Translations under genes and position numbers: made by a program
Assembly (NCBI GenBank): GCA_025331445.1
Contig: JAIWNE010000015.1
Location: 354,738 to 418,737 of the forward strand
Source: Blakeslea trispora
Taxonomy: Eukaryota; Mucoromycota; Mucoromycetes; Mucorales; Choanephoraceae
Reading direction: 5' to 3'
Length of the DNA stretch: 64,000 bases
The notes under the pieces: generated by a model
The model's database searches: none
What the model was told of the DNA's origin: nothing
What the model saw: the letters and a program-made list of their open reading frames with translations, nothing else
Shown: piece by piece, positions 46,064-57,791 of the stretch
Layout of the letters: the number at the start of each line of letters is the position of its first letter
Position numbering within the stretch: the stretch's first letter is position 1

Positions 46064-46233
46064 TAGTAGTCGCTCGACTTAAGAGTGCTTGATATAAGAA
46101 TGTTTTTACTATAAGAGTGCCATCCTTTGACTCATAATCGCTTCAAACGCTAAAATGCCATTCCAATTAAGAGTATATAATATAAGAGAGCATTTAGCAA
46201 GAATTTTAACACTCTTAAATAAGGCGACTATTG
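46064..46233. mobile_element. 170-bp MITE related to the transposon at 62362
   Basis: Starts TAGTAGTCGCTCGACTTAAG and ends with the inverse of CAATAGTCGCCTTATTTAAG. TA lies on both sides (46062-46063 and 46234-46235). Internally several TAAGAGTG-type subrepeats recur, as at 2930. No coding capacity. Shared ends with 2930 and 62362 suggest mobilisation by one transposase family. Confidence 0.75.
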
Positions 46234-46767
46234 TAGTAGCTAAAGCATCATGAAAAATAAGGAAGAAAAAATATAAAGATGACTATGTACTGCTACAGAG
46301 ATTCCATGACTAGATATCTAAGGAATCTTAATTGTGAAAAATTTTATTCATTAAAGCAAGCAGCACTTGAACCTGTTAGGTCTAGAACAATTCCTCATTT
46401 GATGGCAGCTTTATTCACAACGGTCAAATTTACCTATCATTTATTGATTTTCTAAAAAGAAAGCTACCTGGTCCCTCATTTCCCTTCTTTTGAATATTTG
46501 TTGTTAGCTTTGTTCCATAGATAGCCTCTATCCTTCTACTGAGGAGAAAAATCATATTTGATGATAGTGTATGAACATCTTGAAAACAAGCTTGACTTCA
46601 TACTTTCACTCTCCTTGCATTGTTGTAGTGTATGAAAAAATGTGTGCGAATTGTCTGATAAAAGTGCACATTTTTTAATATGATTATTTCTGTAGTACCA
46701 TACACGTTGATAACTTTCTTTTTCTCTTTTATTTAAATTATACATATACGTCGAAACGCGCTACAGA
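46234..46767. other. Upstream region of the RNA-binding gene
   Basis: No gene recognised. Confidence 0.4.
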
Positions 46768-47662
46768 ATGTTGACTGATGACGAACTAGATTTTGATGAC
46801 TTTGGAGACTTGGGCGAAGTAGAAGGACCTGAGTTGACTAATGAAGAACTGGAAAAACAGCTTGAACTTGAGTTTGATCTGGAAAACAACTTTGCTGGCT
46901 CTGACGACCAAACTATTACTACCACTACACATCAAGTAGAAACTGAGCCTGGTGAACAGGTTTCTACTGAAAAACAAGACAAGCCAACAACAGCAGCAAC
47001 TACCACTACTACAACTACAGCACAAACTCTAGATAAGCCTAAACCTTCTCCTTCTACTTTTACACAACATCAAAAGCCCTACTACAACAAATTCACCCCA
47101 AGATTCAATAACAACACCAATTTCTACCCTCCCAACCAATTCAATTTTATGCCTAATGCCATGGCAATGAAGTAGGTTTAAAGTACTTTTTTTTTCTTTA
47201 TTGCAATGGCCATTTTTTTTTTGTTTTCCAATCATTTAAGGGAGAAAAAGACAGGTGCGGAAAAGAGGATTCGTTTCCTTTTGAACGTGTCTCTAGTTTG
47301 TATAAACCCTTATATACTCTTAAGAAAAAATGACAGAAAAGAAAAAGAAATGAAAAAAGAAGAGAGAAAAGAATAGAAAAGACAAAAAAGACATGATTTT
47401 ATTTATTAATATTTACTTATTTCTTTATATCCTTTATCATCCACCTTTCTCTCTATTTATCTCTCCCTTTCTCTCTGTGTATTATGTATATCTGTATTTC
47501 TTTAGCCAAATGTACATGCAACAATTTGCTCCATTCTCCAATCGAATCTACGTCAATCCCAAATTCAATCAAGGAACACCTCAACAAATGATGCAGCAGC
47601 AGTACATGGAGATGGAAGCGCAACGAATGATGATGATGCAGCAACAATTTCAGCACCAACAG

Positions 47663-47694
<32 letters not shown>

Positions 47695-48485
47695 GCAACA
47701 GAAGCCCAATATGGATGAGCTAGATCGCAAGCGCCGAGAAACAGCTGAAATGATGCGTAAGCGAAAAGAAACTCGGGAACAGGTAACAATCAGACGACAG
47801 CCATGCTTAGAGAGAAACAAAAGGAAACTAATGTTCTTTTCGGAAACCAGACTGGAGAAAAACGTATGCGATCCGAATCATCGCGCACAGAAGAAGAACA
47901 AAAAGAGGAACGACCCTCAAAACGTCAGGAATTACCTTTATCTCCTGCCGGAGGCATTTCGATTAAAGGAATGGCTGCTGCTCGTGGTATTCGAAGTTCA
48001 ACAACACCCTCTAGAACAGTAGTCAGATCAGCGCAGCCTGAGGATATCCGTAGTCGATTGCAACCACAGGCATCACCTAAACTAAATATCTTGAGCCGAT
48101 TAAGTCAGCCTGTATCCCGTCCTTTGTCAGAGACACTTTCACCCAAATCTGAACTTACTCAGACTATTTCATCGCCTGTGCCCATTTCAACCTCAGGCAA
48201 GTCTAATACTGTTGTGATCAAGGGTTTTGACGATTCTGTTCAATACCGAGACATTGTCTCTATGGCAAAAAGTATGCCAGGTGGTTATCGAGACATCACG
48301 TTTGATAGCGAATTGAAGCAAGCCATTATTAAATTCTCAACTGTTGAAACAGCTGTTACATTTAGACGGAAATACAATAGGTAAGTTTAAAGATAACAAA
48401 GCGGATGTGTGTGTGTAACTTTTTTTCTTCTTTTGCTAGATCTCAAATGGGGGATAAACATATTGTTGTTACTTTTCAGAAATAA
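46768..48485 (+). CDS. Putative RNA-binding protein with polyQ and C-terminal RRM-like domain
   Basis: Four exons proposed: 46768..47171, 47506..47756, 47801..48380, 48440..48485 (1281 nt, 426 aa). The N-terminus is acidic (DDELDFDDFGDL), followed by a Thr-rich stretch and an Asn/Phe/Tyr-rich part. Then come Met/Gln runs with 15 consecutive Gln, a charged helix (DELDRKRRETAEM) and basic SSRTEEEQKEERPSKR. The last 90 residues (VVIKGFDDSVQYRDIVSMAK ... ITFDSELKQAIIKFSTVETA ... HIVVTFQK) have the beta-alpha-beta layout of an RRM. The exon 2/3 junction is uncertain: the intron used is only 44 nt, and the bypassed sequence reads KRKETREQ, which would fit the protein well. The alternative is a frameshift near 47783-47793. 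Intron 1 is long (334 nt). Function unknown. Confidence 0.7.
47657..47701 (+). repeat. CAA/CAG repeat encoding 15 Gln
   Basis: Mixed CAA and CAG codons, within exon 2 of the RNA-binding gene. Mixed codons suggest selection or at least tolerance of the Gln run rather than recent slippage. Confidence 0.9.
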
Positions 48486-48764
48486 AATGGTTATTTTGTC
48501 CCTTTTTTTTTCTTTCTTGTTTCTATAGAGTTGTTTCACTGCCAATTCAAGGATGGACTAGATATACATATAGAGTACTTCCACTGTCAAATCGGATTCG
48601 GTTGGTTCAGAGTTCCATTTCACTCTTGGAAAGTGTTCAATTTGAGAGTAAGTTTTAACAAATCATAAAATCAGCTTCCTGAAATCTGTGAACAACAGAT
48701 GCATTTTATTTCGATTTTTATTTAAAAAGTTCATATCTTTCTTTTTTTTTCGGTCGGCACAAAG

Positions 48765-49010
48765 ATGTTTATTCGTAACGATCAAGATCTCAACAGTTTC
48801 CTTCAAAAGATTCAAAAAAGTGATCCCAGCATAAAGCAGGTCACCATCTCACATGTTCACTTGACTGCCGAACAGATCTTGTTTATTCACCAACAGTTGC
48901 CCAATCTTACTGAGTTCAACTATGCCGATCCTGAGCTCGAGCAAGAAGATTCTGAAGATGACGAAGATCACAGTTCATGTCGATGTCACCGAAACGATAG
49001 ACATGAATAG
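48765..49010 (+). CDS. Small leucine-rich-repeat-like ORF, possibly last exon of an F-box-like gene
   Basis: An 81-codon frame reads FLQKIQKSDPSIKQVTISHV and LTAEQILFIHQQLPNLTEFN, resembling one or two degenerate leucine-rich repeats, then an acidic tail with a CRCH end. An open stretch at 48525-48647 upstream (LPIQGWTRYTYRVLPLSNRI and SISLLESVQFE) could be spliced to it. A donor at 48648 and an acceptor ending at 48787 keep frame and give FENLNSFLQK. In that case the ATG at 48765 is not the start. I could not find a convincing first exon. Not recognised as a named family. Confidence 0.45.
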   Translation: MFIRNDQDLNSFLQKIQKSDPSIKQVTISHVHLTAEQILFIHQQLPNLTEFNYADPELEQEDSEDDEDHSSCRCHRNDRHE

Positions 49011-52000
49011 TCCGATTTTTAAAGCTTGTTTATTACATCCCTCTTTTTTTCCAATAAGAACATTTTCTAAAACATGAATAAAACAAAACCAAACAAACTC
49101 TTTCACCCATTCGAATAAGCATTACCAAGGCACATTTGAACAAAGTGAAGATAAGATAAAGTTTCCCTTCACCGAAAAAAAAATACATTTTGCAGTAAGA
49201 AAATACAATGTCATCTCAACATCCTTGACCTTTAGATTTTCATTTCTTACAAATCATACATAGTTCGGAAACGATAGTCATTTGACCCCCCACACACACA
49301 GACTTTGTCTCGAACCTCCATCATAGCTAGAGCCGTTATTCAAAGGAAGCACATCAACTTCACTATCATCCTTCAGTTAGCCTACATACCATAGCATTCT
49401 GCGGGAAGGACATTGGGTAGGTCGTCAGAAGTGATACATGACCACTTTTAAGAGATCAGGTGTATACAACTGTCCTGTTGGATAAAGCCGCCATTGTTAC
49501 CTCCTACGAAGATTAGAATGCCTCCAGGAAGTAAGATGGCTATACATGCCGGCCCCCGTTGAATTTACATTTTTCGATACCTCATTGCTAAGCATGTTTT
49601 TCTCTGGAACTAGGATAAGGAGAAAAGAAAAGAGGATCCCTTATATACATTTTTGATCCAAGAAATCTACACAAGAACAAGAGTCTGAAAGCAGTCTCAT
49701 TAAATACAAAACTATGATTCTTCGAACGATATAAGCGTCTTTGCTTCACTTTTACAGAAAGGAAAAACAGAGGAAACTATGAATTAAGCAAAGAAGAGAA
49801 AGTGGTCTTTTGGTTTATGCCACCAGCAAGCCTTGTTATTGGCTCCTCTACAATTAAAGTAACACCGAAAGATGCGGAGCAGTGAAGTGTAATAGTAAAC
49901 TTTGTCACCCAAGCTAAGAGATGTATCAACTGATTCGAAATTACGCTTATCACTAGCTTTTCTGAATTTAGCGCCATTAACTGTCTGCTTGATTGTTAGA
50001 TTGCTTTACAAACACTTTTGTGTGTTGAGCAGCTCCTCTTTGGCATATACAGCCACATCAGATAATTCAGTATATGGCAAACAAAAAATGCACACGGCCA
50101 TATCCTTTCGATGACAGAAAGTACATTCACTGAAACCAGACTTTCAAAAGTACATAAGACTTATTCGATATCAATCTATGTGGTACTTGTAGGAACAAGT
50201 TAGGAGATTTTAAGGGTCAAGTGTGAACTTTGCATGTCTCGAGAGCCTGACCTTATAGCTGAATGATAGTGAAGACATGACTGATACTCAACGGAAATTC
50301 AAAGTGACATTCAAGGCATTCTAGTTGGCTATTTGAAATATTAAACACGTCTACATAAATATCGTCTTTCTCTTTTGTCAAAGAAAAAAAAACTAAAAAA
50401 GTTTAAAGATCTTGTTTACTGCTCAAAAGTTTATTTTGATCGCCTCAACAATCCTTCTTATGAGACACAAGATTTGGCGCTTCCATTTAAAGCAATAAAG
50501 AGTGGCGCAACCTTGGTTACACCTGAAATAAGTGACCCTGTGTACAAAGAAAAATGTATACAGTGATCATATTGTTGTGCTAAAACAGTCTTTAGGAAAT
50601 GAAACAAGTGTTTTCTTTTGATAAAAAGAAAAGAGAGGGAAACAAAATAAAGATGAAGTATTTCTGTCTTTTACTGCAACACTATTGAATGTTTAGATAG
50701 AGAAGGAGGTAGGAAGAACGAGTATCGTCTCTGTTTGTAATCTCAGCTATTGGCTCATATCTGTTGATTTTCCTCTTATTTTTTCTTTGAAAGCATCATT
50801 TAACTCATTTCAATATTGATTTATCATAAACAGTAGACATGTTTCATTAAGAACTAGAATATACCAAAGCAATAAATGTATAGAATGAGATCTCTCTCTT
50901 TTTCTTTTTCTTTTCTTCTTGTACTACTGTTTCTCAAAATTAAGCAAACTCGTTCCTTAAAATCGAGGAGAACAAGTATATTCAAGGGAGGAATCAAGAA
51001 GAGGAGACAAAAAAGAACTAAGAGAAAGAAACACGAATGCATTGGCTGGCAAAGAAAAAGAAAATAAAGCAGTAAAGATGTTGGGTATTTTTTTTTTCTG
51101 CTTAATGATACCACCATCAATAAGAACAAATAAATCCAGCTGCATATCTCTCTTTTTTTTTTTTTTTGCTGAAACTCAGTGCACCAGTAAGATATTTACA
51201 CACCAGCCAACATGATCATTAGAAAAACTTTCCTTTTTTTCTGAACTGGTCAGATATAAAAATATGTAGACTGAGTAGTTAAATGGAATGCTAGCTAAAG
51301 CATTGTTAGGCAAAAACACTCACTACAATACACTTGCTGGATTGACCATGGCAGAGCACTTTTTTTTTGGTAGTATTCAAAAGTATGACGAGTATTAAAA
51401 TTATGACAAGAGCTCTTCTTCTTTCTAGTCAAACTTGATATTCAAAGTTAATCCTGTAGCTCTAGACCTTCATTTTATTTTTAACCCAGCAAAGATGCTG
51501 TTTTTAATCTTCAGTTGCATCCAAAATTATTAAGCATATAGCATTAAAAAAAAGAAAAGTCTATTTTTGATGGGGTTGAGGGTTTCTTGTGTATCGTTTA
51601 TTTGATCAGCATGTTTATTGATCCACTCTTTTTTTTTGGATTTGTCGTAGAATTGTCTCTGCTTTCATGATCTGTTGAAATTTATAGGGACGACAATAGC
51701 CCCCTTCTTCTTTAGCTTTCCTTTTGATCAGCTATTGAGGAGAGAGAATACGATTCTATCTCATCTCAATCAATCTCCTCCCTTCTATCACTCAGTAACC
51801 AGTTTCTAAACGATTCCTGTTGTTGTTGTTACCATACAAAACGTCTTTGTTGATTGCTAATATCTCCATGGCAATACTACATTTTGATACTCATGACAAT
51901 TAACTTTTCTTTCATCAAAAGTCCGATTTGTTTTTTTAGGTAGTAACGAAGCAACCATATACTATCCACTGTAAGCTACACATATCTGAGTTCAATCTGT

Positions 52001-53562
52001 CAACGCCTTTTCAAAGTAAAGCACGTTTATGGTTATTCTAAAGAAATGAAGAGGACCAAAAAGAAAAGAAAAGGGAGTTTTGTTATAATGCCCAGAAGTG
52101 ATGTGTGTGCTTTGTCGAGATTCATAAACATGTTACTAAAGTATTTCTATACAAGCCAGATACCATATCAAAGAAAGTATATGATAGTGCAATTTATTGT
52201 AGCTTCAGTGCTGAGCAAGTAAACAACACTCAATTGCTGTTACCTTTGTTCAATCGTTCGACCTATTCTAACAAAAAAAATCTACCTCACGCTTGTCTTG
52301 CACATATAATGACAATTGTTCAGATTGACATGTACCTTTTGTTTATTTGTTTGTTCATCTGTCTGTTCGAGGCATGTTGCAAGAAACTACTCAAGTTTGA
52401 TTTGAAGAAAGCTGTAATTCATTGTGATCTGAGAAGATAACAAGAGAAAGGGTGGTTGTACAAAGGCAGTTTTTTTTCCAGCCAAATGATAAAGAACTGG
52501 GGCAAAGAAAGAAGAAAAGGGAACTTATCTTGAATAATAAAGTCTTGGTTTTATAAACCGTATCTTAATATAAAAAAATAAATAGTACACTATTGAATTA
52601 TGCAGTAAACAAATTTATACTCGAATAGGCAACTACAAATCAGACCAAGATCAAAATGAAATCAGCCTGTTTCCATCATGGCGTTCTCGGCTCGTTTATA
52701 TTGATACCAAAGCATCTTTGTCTGATTGACAGTATGACAAAGAATACAGAGAGAGGATGACCCTTCTTTATTTCTCTTTTTGGGTCTTTGTTTATTTAAT
52801 ATGGATTTGGTACCTGAGATCTTCTCCCCCCCCCCTTTTTTTTTTTTTGTTCTGGGTCATACAATTTCCTGTTAGAGCTCACTGCTCAAATCAATAAAGT
52901 AAGTAAAAAAAAAAAACATGTAAATACACATAAAGTAAATTAATTGATATAGGAATTATAGGTTTAAGAAATTAAACGCGTAAATACTATTAGATTAACA
53001 GGAAGGGTTATGCAAGGTAAACTATGTACTCTGCATACCAACAAGTTACTTTTAAGAATCATTTTTTCAATAAAATAGGCTGAAGCTTTTGCTTTTTTCC
53101 TTATTATTATTCTTATTTTAGCTTATTCAGATGATTCCAATTTTGGAAGGCTTGATGATTCGTTTCTTGCTTTAAAGCATAAGCCAACAAGCCATTACGC
53201 GCTTTTCGAAAAAGAGAAAACTATGCAAATAAGGGTACCCAGTAGGGGATAACTTTTTGACATAATGGTTGCTTGGCGTCTACTAAATATGTCGATTTCC
53301 TTTTTAAGAACATGTGCTAAATTAAATGATACATAATTATTTAAATTGCTCATTCAAGCATTAAGCGAGAATATATATATAAATTTATATCAAAGATCGT
53401 GGTTTCTGTATATATAAAGGATTTTGTATAATTCCCCTTGCGTTATGTATCACCTTCAGGCTTACTCTCTCTTTGTCTATCATTTTACTGCATAATATTT
53501 TTACTAGAGTAGAATTCCAACTAAAAATAGTTTCATTGTGTAGCGGAAGTTGATCCAGCATC

Positions 53563-53596
<34 letters not shown>

Positions 53597-53754
53597 CATA
53601 TTATTTTTAAATCAGTTTTTTTATTTTATTTTATTTTTTGTCTTCTCTTTTATTTTTTTTTCTTTCTTGTTTTCTTTTTTTTTTCTTTTTACTTGCACGA
53701 CGTTCTTTATTATATCCCTTAGTCAATCTTGTTATTTATATTATAAAACACAGC
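49011..53754. other. 4.7-kb gene-poor spacer
   Basis: No intact gene recognised. On the minus strand at about 49440-49560 one frame reads ILLPGGILIFVGGNNGG, like one kelch repeat, but it ends in a stop and has no partners; it may be a relic. Open frames at 50375..50566 and 52105..52440 have no motif. Low-complexity stretches: C/T runs at 52827-52848 and A/T runs throughout. Confidence 0.45.
53562..53598. repeat. (CA)n microsatellite
   Basis: About 18 CA units with one G interruption, 150 bp upstream of the NIPA-type gene, followed by a long T/C-rich tract. Confidence 0.9.
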
Positions 53755-55301
53755 ATGAATTCAACAGATGGAAGTCCTTTGGGTTTTGAATCAGATTCTA
53801 CACATGGTTCACTTTATAAGCTAATTGGTGTTACACTTGCCATTACAAGTGGTAAATAGAGAATGAAGGAGGGCTTAGTTCATCTTGCTGACTGTGTCTT
53901 GTTTAGGCATATTTATTGGTAGTAGCTTTGTGTTTAAGAAGAAAGGTCTATTAGAATCAAATCAAAAGTCAGGTAATGGATTACCTAATCTTTCTCATCA
54001 TGACGAAACTTGTTTATACTGATGATATTCTATCTAGGTCGTGATGCAGGTGATGATTATGGCTATCTAAAATCACCCATGTGGTGGAGTGGCATGATAT
54101 TAAGTGAGTTCACAAATAATCCTGTCAAGCCATTTTACTTGTATTGACCTTAAGCAAACTTGTATAGTGGTGGTTGGTGAGGCATGTAATTTTGTGGCCT
54201 ATGCGTTTACGCAAGCTATCTTGGTCACTCCTCTAGGTGCTATCAGTGTTGTTTTGAGGTAAACAAAAGAGAGAGAGAGAAAGGAAAGCGAATCGAATTG
54301 ACTGTTTTTCCTTAGTGCTGTATTATCTTCTATTTTCCTAAAAGAAAGACTGTCATTTCAAGGCAAAGTCGGTTGTTTGCAATGTGTGTTAGGGGCAGTT
54401 ATCATCGTCATGCATGCTCCAGAGCAAGGTGCAGCCGACAACTCAATTGAGACATTCAAATCATTGATGCTTTCAATCGGTAAATTCAAGAAGAAACTAT
54501 CAAAAAAGGAGTAAAAAAAAGGGAAATTAACATACTGTTTGGTTAGGATTCTTAATTTATGCTTTTATTGCGGTTGCACTCTCACTATTTCTAGTGTTCT
54601 ATTGTGGACCTCGTTGGGGAAAGACAAACATGCTGGTCTATATTTGTATTTGCTCATTGATTGGTTCTCTTTCTGTTGTGTTCACTCAAGGCATTGGTGG
54701 TGCCATTGTTCATTCGTTCGCTGTAGCCAATCAGTTCACCAACTGGTTTACCTATCTTGTTCTTGTACTGACATTAGTAACATTGGCTATCGAGATCATC
54801 TACCTCAATAAGGCACTCAACCTCTTCAATACAGCTGTCGTCACACCTACCTATTACGTGATTTTTACCACTCTCACCATTGTCAGTTCAATTGTTTTTT
54901 ATCGCGGCTTTGATGCATCTCCTGTGAATGTCATCACCTGTGTTTTCGGTTTCTTCATCATCTGTTCTGGTGTAGCTTTATTACAACACTCACGAAGCGA
55001 GAAATCAGAATTGTTGGATGACGCATCACATCAAGAGCATTTACTACCAGTTTACGGCAGCGAAAAGTTTTTATCATCAGAAGAAGATCTCGATCATTTT
55101 GAAGGGGAGGAGGATCATGGTATGGGATCATCTCATCATCGTAACAGTTTATGGCATCGTTCGAGAGGTTCTGTGGATTATGATGGTAAAGCTGAAGTGC
55201 GCGAGAATGGATTTACAGAAAACATCAATATGAATATCATTGGCAATAAGCGTGAAAAATCACCCCACGATCCAACTCAAGAATATCCAAACCATTCATA
55301 G
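53755..55301 (+). CDS. NIPA-type magnesium transporter
   Basis: Six exons: 53755..53851, 53907..53972, 54038..54103, 54168..54258, 54316..54479, 54547..55301 (1239 nt, 412 aa). NIPA proteins are nine-pass membrane Mg2+ transporters of endosomes and plasma membrane, in the drug/metabolite transporter superfamily. Motifs are YKLIGVTLAITSGIFIGSSF followed by VFKKKGLL, GYLKSPMWWSGMILMVVGEA, NFVAYAFTQAILVTPLGAIS, VLSSIFLKERLSFQGKVGC, then VTPTYYVIFTTLTIVSSIVF and the ASPVNVITCVFGFFIICSGV block. These are the standard NIPA order. The last 100 residues are a polar, acidic cytosolic tail (SEEDLDHFEGEEDH). The start ATG follows a long pyrimidine tract. Very short exons (66, 66, 91 nt) are typical here. 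It is convergent with the next gene, 216 bp. Confidence 0.95.
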
Positions 55302-55517
55302 AAAGCAAGAAAAAGAGGCGGAATTAAGGTCTATTATGACGAGTCTTGAGGACACATTGATAAATAACCATAATAGAAGTTTCTCTTTTTTTCTTAATAT
55401 ATTTCTTTGTAAATTTCAATCACATCGTACATAGTTATAAATATTATATATTTCTTACAAAAAAAAACAATAAAGCTTTTTTTTTTCTTTAAATAAATAG
55501 TCCATTGTATGTTACAT

Positions 55518-57791
55518 CTAAAGTAGTTGTTGAAGTGTGGTATAGATTTGCTTGCCCATCTTTTTATCATCTGCAAGCACTTGAAAAGAAAGGCCTTGTT
55601 GGGTATCAATCATGTATGAATTGGCAACATACGTATCTTCATCTTCATTGGCTGGAGCTACACGCTTGACAGTAGAGAAGGCAATAGTATGAATGGCTTC
55701 TTTGCTCTAAAGAGAAAAAAACAAAAGAATTAGAATACAAGACAAACGAATGATAAAAGTGCATACCAATTCATCTTTAAATAACAATAGTTGACTGGTA
55801 TAAAGAGCAAAATGACGACGTCTCCAGAACTAGAAATCAATGTATTAGATCACAGCAATATGGAACAAACAGCTGAGAGACTTACAGGACTAGCACTTGT
55901 CTGGACCGAAACAAATCCTGTCATGACAGGTATCTATATAAAGAGTAAGATTTGTGTAACAGAATGACGAAACCATAAAAGTCATCGGAAGAGAAAAAAA
56001 AAAACTATACCTCTTCTTTTTTAAGCTCATTTGAGCTTGAAATTTCTTCATGGTGTAAAGTCATCTGAGTAGACGGAGCTTCTTCAACATGCAAAGGGGC
56101 TTGTGTTAATGAAGCAGAGTATTCAACAGTCTCTGGTTCCTGAACGGATGTCTCTTGTTCAATAGGTGTGATTTGCGTAACAACAGCAGGGTCCTGAGTA
56201 ACCATTGGCGTAGGCTCTTGAATGGCTGTTGGCGTAGATTCTTGAACGATCATTGGTGTAGATTCTTGAGCAACCGTGGGTGGCTCCTGAATGATCACAG
56301 GTGCAGGTTCTTCAATGGCTGTTGGCTCTTGAATAATCTTGGGTTCATTGACAGGAATAGAAGGTTCTTGTTTGGTTACAACAGGAGTGACAGGTCGTTG
56401 ACTGAGCTCAGCTTCTCTTTGTTTCTCTATTCGTGCTTGTCTTTGTTCGCGAAGTCGCTCTTCTATTTGCGCTTTTTCTTTTTCAAGTTGTTGTTGTTTC
56501 TGTAGTTTTCGTTGTTGTAATTGCTGTTGCCATAAAGGCACTTCTTTTTGCTGCTGTTGTTGTTGTTGTGGCTGAAACTTGTGTTGTCGTGATTCTTTTT
56601 GTTGCTCTTTTCTTTGCTTTAACTGCAATTGCCATTGAGGAATTTCTTTTTCTTTTTGTTGTTGTTGTTGAATACGCTTCTCTTCTTCCATACGACGCAC
56701 AGTCTGTTCACGTCTGATTCTTTCTTCCTGTTGTTCTCTTTGAAATTGACGGAATCGGGCTTCTTCAAGCTCCTTCTTACGAGCCAACTGAGTTTGTAAC
56801 ATGTCTTCAGTCTGTTCTTGAATTCGCTTTCTCTCTTGCTCTTCAGCTAATGTGAATTGAGTAGGTGTTTCAGCTATGGCAAAATAATGCTCATTGGCAT
56901 AAGAAGATGAGGTAACGGAGGTAGGTGTAGAAGGTGTAGGTGTGGCTGTCATACGATCAGAAAAATCGTCGTAGTAATCGTCCATACTGTTGATATGGAT
57001 TCGCAGATTGCGTTCAGACATGGGCGAAGGTGAAGGTGAAGGCGAAAAGGTGCCTGATTTTCGTCGGCGAGCTACTGTAGAACTTCTCTTGGAGATAGGG
57101 CGAGATCGGTTAGGAATTTGATGTTGGCCTAACTTGAGGCGAGTACGGATGTTTCCGTCACTAAGATCAGATAGACTTGAAGCTGTTAACTGTGCGTGAG
57201 ATAGTTCCAATATGTTTGCTACTGCTCGGCTATGCACTAATGCTCTGGCTATAAGGTAGATTAGTATCAAGGTAGTACAATATTTTGTTTATGTCTGCCT
57301 TGTTTGTACCTCTTCTCACACCACTAAATTGCATAAAAAAAAACAGTAAGTCTTTTTTTTTTCTGATAGTTTGTTATAAGACATCTTTTCTTTTTACCTA
57401 ACAGAGTCAGGAACATAAGTAACTAAGATGAATTTATCTTCTATTCTGATAAAGCCAAACAGTATTTCATCTGTCAAGTTATCTCGAAATTCACTATAGT
57501 AGGTACATAAATTATAATTAATTGCTATTTTTTTTATATATAATAAGTGTAGAGTGCTAAATCGAACCTTAGACCATTTTCACCACATGCATAAAGGGAA
57601 ATGACATCTCTTGTGCCTTTGTAACCAAGAATCAACCTTTTTTTTTTAATGGTCAAATACACAGGCAGTTAATAACAGGTGATAGTCCAGTTTGAATACT
57701 ATTTCAATATCTTTATTTACCAATCTGTAGGATCATGTTCTGTAATAGATATATAGGCATTTAGTATACGAGGATCTGTAATATCACACAT
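55518..57791 (-). CDS. ADF-H (coactosin/drebrin-like) protein with Gln-rich coiled coil and C-terminal PH domain
   Basis: Eight exons: 57791..57721, 57636..57568, 57493..57398, 57323..57310 (14 nt), 57248..56011, 55933..55886, 55829..55767, 55706..55518 (1788 nt, 595 aa). Residues 1-130 are an ADF/cofilin-homology domain of the coactosin/Abp1 type: DPTDWLILGYKGTRDVISLY, EILFGFIRIEDKFILVTYVP, DSVSGVRRARALVHSRAV, then AQLTASSLSDLSDGNIRTRL. Residues about 230-380 form a Gln/Glu/Arg coiled coil with interrupted polyQ (QLKQRKEQQKE). A stretch rich in QEPT repeats follows. The final 100 residues are a PH-like domain (FWRRRHFALYTSQLLLFKDEL, then GLSFQVLADDKKMGKQIYTT). This suggests a protein bridging actin filaments to membrane lipids. 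The N-terminal exons were found by extending the domain across five short introns. Confidence 0.85.

Noticed and set aside
53550..53789. 79-codon ORF over the CA repeat and T-rich tract
   Set aside because: Low-complexity His/Thr then Phe translation of a microsatellite; it lies upstream of the NIPA start and has no motif.
56155..56717. Arg/Leu-rich plus-strand ORFs inside the ADF-H/PH gene
   Set aside because: Antisense to the Gln-rich coiled coil; no splice partners or motifs.
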